DNA from: an uncultured Collinsella sp.
GTDB lineage: Bacteria > Actinomycetota > Coriobacteriia > Coriobacteriales > Coriobacteriaceae
NCBI GenBank assembly: GCA_902474645.1
Contig: CABRWN010000025.1
Span: 1 to 17,299 of the forward strand
Direction: 5' to 3'
DNA: 17,299 bases
In this document: positions 13,433-17,299 of the stretch, piece after piece
Layout of the letters: each line of letters opens with the position of its first letter
Position numbering within the stretch: position 1 is the stretch's first letter
Translations under genes and position numbers: made by a program
Notes under the pieces: generated by a model
Told to the model about the DNA's origin: nothing
What the model saw: only the letters and a program-made list of their open reading frames with translations
Database searches by the model: none

Positions 13433-14128
13433 CTATGCCTGCTGCCAGGTGTCGACGAGCTCCTTGGCCGCGGCGTAGGGGTCATCGGCGCTGCAGACGG
13501 CGCTCACCACAAAGAAGCCGTCGACGCCGGTTGCCTTAAGCTGTGGCAGGTCGGCCGTCTTGACGCCGCCGCCCACCACGATGGGCACGGGGCTTGCCGC
13601 GTGGAGTGCGGCCAGGTCCTCGAAGCTCTTGGTGATGATAGAGCCGTCGGCCGCGCGTCCGCAGTCGCGCTTGGTCTCGGTCTCGTGGAGCGGGCCGATG
13701 CCCAGGTAGTCGACCAGGCTCATGTCGGCGGTCTTGACGTACTCGAGCATCTCCTCGCAACGGGCGGAAAGGCCCACGATGGCGTTGGGTCCCAGCAGCT
13801 TGCGACAGACCTCGACGGGAATGTCGCTCTGACCCACGTGCACGCCGTCGACAGCAATGCCCTGCTCGCGCGCGGCGAGTACGCAGTCCAGACGGTCGTC
13901 GATCAGCAAGGCGACCTGACCGGTCTTGCCGGCCTGAGCGATTGCCTGTGCGGCGTCGCCGGTCAGTGCGATGATCTCGCGGGCGCTTGCCACCTTGGAG
14001 CGCACCTGGATGCAGGTAAAGCCGGCATCGAGCGCCTGGGCCACCACATCGCCCACGGGACGTCCCAGCGTGTTTTCGGGGCCGAGTACCAGATAGGCCG
14101 AGATATCAAGGTTGTCGCGGATGCTCAT
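13433..14128 (-). CDS. thiE: Thiamine-phosphate synthase
   Basis: A 231-residue TIM-barrel enzyme joining hydroxymethylpyrimidine pyrophosphate with thiazole phosphate to give thiamine phosphate. Family signatures in order: CIQVRSK near 39-45, LLIDDRLDCVLA (the usual I-N-D-R-x-D with Asp for Asn), GVHVGQSDIPVEVCRKLLG, IVGLSARC, DYLGIGPLHETETKRD (pyrophosphate and Mg site) and IVVGGGV. It looks complete. The ATG overlaps the preceding gene's TGA (ATGA), and AGGAGG lies 7 bases upstream within that gene, so translation is coupled. It is the last gene of the TPP-controlled operon. Confidence 0.95.
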   Translation of the reverse strand: MSIRDNLDISAYLVLGPENTLGRPVGDVVAQALDAGFTCIQVRSKVASAREIIALTGDAAQAIAQAGKTGQVALLIDDRLDCVLAAREQGIAVDGVHVGQSDIPVEVCRKLLGPNAIVGLSARCEEMLEYVKTADMSLVDYLGIGPLHETETKRDCGRAADGSIITKSFEDLAALHAASPVPIVVGGGVKTADLPQLKATGVDGFFVVSAVCSADDPYAAAKELVDTWQQA

Positions 14129-14466
14129 CGTGCTTCCTCCTGTTTCTTGATCTGTGCTTCCATGCGCTCGAGTTTGCCGGTCATGGTGTCGGTAAATCCG
14201 GGTCGAATATCGGCCTTGAGCACGACTTCGGTGCGGATGCCCTTGCTCGCCAACACAAAGGTTGCGTCGCGCACGACCTGCATGACCTCGTCCCAGTTGC
14301 CCTCGATCTCGGTGAACATCGAGGTGGTGCGGTTGGGAAGGCCGCTCTCGCGAATAACACGCACGACCTCGGCGACCTCGGCGGAGAGTTCATCGCCGGT
14401 GCCGCACGGGGCGATGGCCACGGCGACGAGCGTGTTCATGCCGGTATTGGTTGCAGGCTCGGACAT
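14125..14466 (-). CDS. Thiamine-binding protein, YkoF/MTH1187 family
   Basis: A 113-residue ferredoxin-like protein of the thiamine-binding (PF01910-type) family. The start VAVAIAPCGTGDELSAEVAEVVRVIRESGL, then MFTEIEGNWDEVMQVVRDA and ASKGIRTEVVLKADIRPG, follow the family pattern. Relatives bind thiamine or its pyrimidine part and often lie next to thi or HMP transport genes. Here it sits between thiM and thiE in the operon, separated from thiM by 3 bases and overlapping thiE by 4. A GAGGAGG lies 8 bases before its ATG. A role in holding or delivering thiamine or HMP inside the cell is inferred. Confidence 0.85.
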   Translation of the reverse strand: MSEPATNTGMNTLVAVAIAPCGTGDELSAEVAEVVRVIRESGLPNRTTSMFTEIEGNWDEVMQVVRDATFVLASKGIRTEVVLKADIRPGFTDTMTGKLERMEAQIKKQEEAR

Positions 14467-14469
14467 GGC

Positions 14470-15309
14470 CTATGCCTCCTCGAGCTCGAGCTGGTTGTCG
14501 GCAATATCCTGGGCGGTTGCGCGGTAGAGCTCGTCGATAAAGGCGACCTTAAAGCTTGCCGGGGCATCGGCGACGGCGGCGGCACGCGTGCCGGCAACGT
14601 TGTAGACCGCGGTGCCGCAGATGGCTGCCGTAAACGGATCGGTGACGCAGACGTACACGGCCAGCACGCCGCCCTGCGAGCAGCCGCAGCCGGTGATCTT
14701 GGACATGAGCGGGCTGCCGCCGTGGGACTTGGCCACGGTCGTGCCGTCGGTGATCAGGTCGACTTCGCCCGAGACGACTACGGCGCCACCGGTGTAGTGG
14801 GCGAGCGCCACCGCGGCATCGCGGGCGGCGTCTACCGTGTCGGTGGTATCGACACCGCGTACGCGGCTCAGATCGGCCGCCTCGCCCTCAAGACCCCACA
14901 GGCCGGCGAGCGCGATAATCTCGGAGGCGTTGCCACGCACGATGGCGGGCTTGTACTGCTTGAGCTCGTTTACCAGCTGGGTGCGCAGACTACCGATACC
15001 TAGGCCCACCGGATCGAGCACCCAGGGCTTGCCGGCGTCGTGTGCCGCCTTGGCCGCGCGGGGAATCGTCTGCTCGTAGATGGGGAAGAGCGTGCCCATA
15101 TTGAGATAGATGGCGCCGCCGCCGGCAACGAGCGCCTCGCCCTCGTCGGGCAGATAGACCATGGCGGCCGATCCGCCCACGGCGAGCTGTGCGTTGGCGA
15201 CAAAGTCGATCGTCACCGTGTTGGTGATGGAGCCGGCCATCGGATTGGTGGCGCGAATCTCCTCCACGGCCTTGACCACATTTTGCTTAAGCTGTTCCGA
15301 ATCAATCAC
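14470..15309 (-). CDS. thiM: Hydroxyethylthiazole kinase
   Basis: A 279-residue ribokinase-like enzyme that phosphorylates 4-methyl-5-(2-hydroxyethyl)thiazole with ATP, a salvage step feeding ThiE. Signatures: TNTVTIDFVANAQLAVGGSAAM (thiazole site), WVLDPVGLG, VRGNASEI, VVVSGEVDLITDG and the phosphate-loop region TGCGCSQGG with the active-site cysteine. The usual GxSPxM appears as GGSAAM. The start is GTG at 15309, because AAGGAGG (15318-15324) lies 8 bases upstream; the frame remains open to 15423 but this covers the terminator and riboswitch. It is the first gene of the thi operon, so the cell appears able to salvage thiazole. Confidence 0.94.
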   Translation of the reverse strand: MIDSEQLKQNVVKAVEEIRATNPMAGSITNTVTIDFVANAQLAVGGSAAMVYLPDEGEALVAGGGAIYLNMGTLFPIYEQTIPRAAKAAHDAGKPWVLDPVGLGIGSLRTQLVNELKQYKPAIVRGNASEIIALAGLWGLEGEAADLSRVRGVDTTDTVDAARDAAVALAHYTGGAVVVSGEVDLITDGTTVAKSHGGSPLMSKITGCGCSQGGVLAVYVCVTDPFTAAICGTAVYNVAGTRAAAVADAPASFKVAFIDELYRATAQDIADNQLELEEA

Positions 15310-15317
15310 TGCACATG

Positions 15318-15324
15318 CCTCCTT
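15318..15324 (-). promoter_or_regulatory. Ribosome binding site fixing the GTG start of thiM
   Basis: AAGGAGG on the minus strand lies 8 bases before the GTG at 15309. It excludes the longer in-frame start at 15423, which falls inside the riboswitch. Confidence 0.8.
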
Positions 15325-15331
15325 GGCATAG

Positions 15332-15361
15332 AAAAGGGGCGCTGTGCATAGACAGCGCCCC
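15332..15361 (-). terminator. Intrinsic terminator of the TPP riboswitch
   Basis: On the minus strand GGGGCGCTGT (15352-15361) pairs with ACAGCGCCCC (15336-15345) across a 6-base loop and is followed by TTTTC. It lies between the aptamer and the thiM ribosome binding site, the arrangement of a transcription-attenuating riboswitch: thiamine pyrophosphate binding should favour termination. Confidence 0.88.
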
Positions 15362-15374
15362 TGTAAAGGCGGCA

Positions 15375-15466
15375 TGCTCCCTACGCCAGCATTAACTGAC
15401 AGGTTCAAAGGATTGGGCCCCATGCCCTCTCAGCCTTGTGGTTTGCACCGCCGGCACTCCCGCATC
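15375..15466 (-). ncRNA. TPP (THI-box) riboswitch aptamer
   Basis: Read leftward, the conserved THI-box pieces occur in order: CGGGAGTGCC at the 5' end, GGCTGAGAGGGC, the GAACCTG core, GTTAATGC, and GCGTAGGGAG at the 3' end, which pairs with the start. It precedes thiM and an intrinsic terminator, so it controls the thiM-ykoF-like-thiE operon in response to thiamine pyrophosphate. Confidence 0.95.
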
Positions 15467-15532
15467 GAATCTGTTGTTCCCTATACTAGCGCACCGTTAC
15501 AATGGTTGCGGTGAAAATGACTGGGGGACTCT

Positions 15533-16441
15533 ATGATCAAACTTGTGCTGACCGATATGGACGATACGCTGATTCCAGCCGGGCATGACGGCGCCAGCGA
15601 CTACGCCATCGAGGGCATTCATGCCATGCAGGCGGCGGGTCTGCACTTTGGGCCGGTTTCGGGTCGTCAGCCGTCCGCGATGGGCTGGATGTTCAAAAAC
15701 CGTTCCGAGTGTTTTTCGACCGGTGCGTTCTGTAACGGCCAGGTGATGTTTGTCGACGGCGAAGTAGTCGCCTCGCGCGCAATCGACAACGATGCTCTGA
15801 TGCGTTTGGCCGACTATCTGGAGCAAGAGACCGACGATACATTTCTAAAAGTCTACAGCCTGGGCGATGACTTTTGGGGCAACGATGCCTATTGCGTGAC
15901 GAGCAATCCCGAGCGTGTGCGTCGCGCTATGGAGTCGGGCGGCAATGCGTGGCTCAAAGGCGAAGAAGCCCCGTGCCGTCCCGTCGTCGATGACGCGCCG
16001 GTGTTTAAGGCGAATATCTGGAGTGCCCGTTCGCGTGAGGAGCTCGCGGAGCTACGCGAGCGCGTTGCCGCTGAGGTGCCGGAACTCTCGTTCGTGTTTC
16101 CCAACAACCGAGTGCGCCTGTTCGACATCCTTCCGGATGGTTGGGACAAGGGTTGCGCTGCGCTGGAGCTGGCGCGCGCCTTGGGCCTGACGCCCGACGA
16201 GGTGGCCGTATTTGGCGATTCCGATAACGATTTGCCCATGATCGATGCCGTTCCCAACTCCGTTGCAGTCGCCAATGCCAACGAGGCCGTCACGGCTGCC
16301 GCACGCTGGCATATCGGCGCTGCGGCAGATGATGCGGTTGCCGGGGCTCTGCATCAGATTGCCGCCTGCGCCGCGACGGGGGAGATGCCGTCGTTTATGC
16401 GTCAGGAGGGTGCAGCCGACGCGAATCTCGCGAACAGCTAA
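15533..16441 (+). CDS. HAD-superfamily hydrolase, Cof type (subfamily IIB)
   Basis: A 302-residue phosphatase of the haloacid dehalogenase superfamily. DMDDT (8-12) is motif I with the nucleophile Asp8 and acid Asp10; VSGR gives motif II; DGWDKGCA supplies the motif III Lys; and GDSDNDLPM is motif IV, binding Mg. The Cof/YidA-like cap lies between motifs II and III. Substrates of such proteins are usually sugar phosphates or, in E. coli Cof, HMP-pyrophosphate. The divergent thi operon makes a pyrimidine phosphate substrate conceivable, but this is speculation. GGGGGA precedes the ATG. It is followed by the LysR gene after 10 bases, so the two probably form an operon. Confidence 0.9.
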   Translation: MIKLVLTDMDDTLIPAGHDGASDYAIEGIHAMQAAGLHFGPVSGRQPSAMGWMFKNRSECFSTGAFCNGQVMFVDGEVVASRAIDNDALMRLADYLEQETDDTFLKVYSLGDDFWGNDAYCVTSNPERVRRAMESGGNAWLKGEEAPCRPVVDDAPVFKANIWSARSREELAELRERVAAEVPELSFVFPNNRVRLFDILPDGWDKGCAALELARALGLTPDEVAVFGDSDNDLPMIDAVPNSVAVANANEAVTAAARWHIGAAADDAVAGALHQIAACAATGEMPSFMRQEGAADANLANS

Positions 16442-16451
16442 GGAGACAGCC

Positions 16452-17299
16452 ATGAAGCTCCAGCAGCTCAGATATGTCGTCAAAGTTGCCGAATGCGGCA
16501 GCATTACCGAGGCCTCGCGCCGTCTCTTTGTGTCGCAGCCTTCGATTACCGCGTCGATTCGCGATCTCGAAAACGAGATGGGTGTGCACATCTTTGAGCG
16601 CACCAACAAGGGCGTCATTGTGTCCGAGGAAGGCGAGACCTTCTTGGGCTATGCGCGCCAGGTACTCGACCAGGCCGACCTGCTCGAGGGCAAGTACAAG
16701 GGCGCATCCGAGCAGGTGCCGCACTTTAGTGTGAGCTGCCAGCATTATTCCTTTGCCGTCAACGCGTTTGTCGACGTGATCCGCGAGTTCGATGCCGCGC
16801 GTTACGACTTTACCCTGCGCGAGGAGCAGACTCACGAGATTATCGAGGACGTCGCGCATATGAAAAGCGAGCTCGGCATCCTGTATCTGTCGGAGCATAA
16901 TCGCGAGGTCATCGAGCGCATGCTGGTGGCCAACGAGCTCGTATTCGAAGGGCTCTTCTGCGCCACGCCGCATGTCTTCGTGTGTGCCGACCATCCGCTG
17001 GCGGACCGCTCCAGCGTGACGCTCGAGGATCTGGAAGACTACCCGTTCCTGTCCTACGAGCAGGGCAGCTACAACTCGTTTTACTATTCCGAGGAGCTGA
17101 CCTCGACGTTTGAGCGCCGCAAGAATATCCGCGTGCGCGACCGTGCGACGCTGTTCAACCTGGCCATGGGCCTCAACGGCTACACGGTATGCTCAGGCGT
17201 GATCAGTCACGAGCTCAACGGCCCCGGCATCATCTCGATTCCGCTCGATGTGGACGAGTACATGGAGATCGGCATCATTACGCGCAAGAACACGACGCT
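16452..17299 (+). CDS. LysR-family transcriptional regulator (3' end outside window)
   Basis: The first 282 codons are present, open to the window edge. The N-terminus MKLQQLRYVVKVAECGSITEASRRLFVSQPSITASIRDLENEMG is a typical LysR winged helix-turn-helix, followed by VHIFERTNKGV and the linker helix. Residues about 90-280 form the effector domain (FCATPHVFVCADHPLA; YPFLSYEQGSYNSFYYSEE). AGGAGA lies 5-6 bases before the ATG, 10 bases after the HAD gene. Usual LysR length is about 300 residues, so little is missing. The target and effector are unknown. Confidence 0.93.
   Translation, partial: MKLQQLRYVVKVAECGSITEASRRLFVSQPSITASIRDLENEMGVHIFERTNKGVIVSEEGETFLGYARQVLDQADLLEGKYKGASEQVPHFSVSCQHYSFAVNAFVDVIREFDAARYDFTLREEQTHEIIEDVAHMKSELGILYLSEHNREVIERMLVANELVFEGLFCATPHVFVCADHPLADRSSVTLEDLEDYPFLSYEQGSYNSFYYSEELTSTFERRKNIRVRDRATLFNLAMGLNGYTVCSGVISHELNGPGIISIPLDVDEYMEIGIITRKNTT

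Noticed and set aside
13601..14527. A 308-codon rightward open frame opposite thiE and the YkoF-like gene
   Set aside because: It is antisense to two clear enzymes in GC-rich DNA, a known source of long shadow frames.

Overview
The window looks like chromosomal DNA of a GC-rich, Gram-positive gut actinobacterium of the Coriobacteriia, most like Collinsella. This is inferred from strong G/C third-position codon use in the flanking genes, AGGAGG-type ribosome binding sites, large multi-domain c-di-GMP proteins and a TPP-riboswitch thiamine salvage operon. No rRNA, tRNA, CRISPR array or insertion sequence was found.

Layout. (1) About 1-1350: GC-rich DNA with one leftward iron-sulfur flavoprotein gene, then roughly 600 bases with no intact gene but traces of a broken reading frame. 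(2) About 1350-7460: a visibly AT-richer island with one rightward operon of seven tightly packed genes: a radical SAM enzyme, a GNAT-like protein, a PqqD-domain protein, a 66-residue Val/Ala-rich peptide without cysteine, a small membrane protein, a PrmC-like methyltransferase and a fused ABC exporter. This is read as a ribosomally made, post-translationally modified peptide (RiPP) cluster of a type I cannot assign to a named class. It is the main find. (3) About 7460-7758: GC-rich DNA without a convincing gene but with inverted repeats. (4) 7759-12133: two leftward paralogous c-di-GMP genes, a diguanylate cyclase-like protein and a large GGDEF/EAL protein. (5) 12457-13326: a rightward patatin-like phospholipase, ending at a strong inverted repeat shared with the convergent thiamine operon. 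(6) 13433-15466: leftward thiM, a YkoF-like thiamine-binding protein gene and thiE, headed by a TPP riboswitch and an intrinsic terminator. (7) 15533-17299: a rightward HAD phosphatase gene and a LysR-type regulator gene cut off by the window edge.

How the genes may work together. In the island, the PqqD-like domain would bind the leader of the small peptide and present it to the radical SAM enzyme, with the methyltransferase and perhaps the GNAT-like protein adding further changes. The ABC protein would export the product, and the small membrane protein may give self-protection. No protease for leader removal is present. In the thi operon, ThiM makes the thiazole phosphate that ThiE joins to the pyrimidine, under feedback control by thiamine pyrophosphate. 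The two GGDEF proteins probably set c-di-GMP levels in opposite directions.
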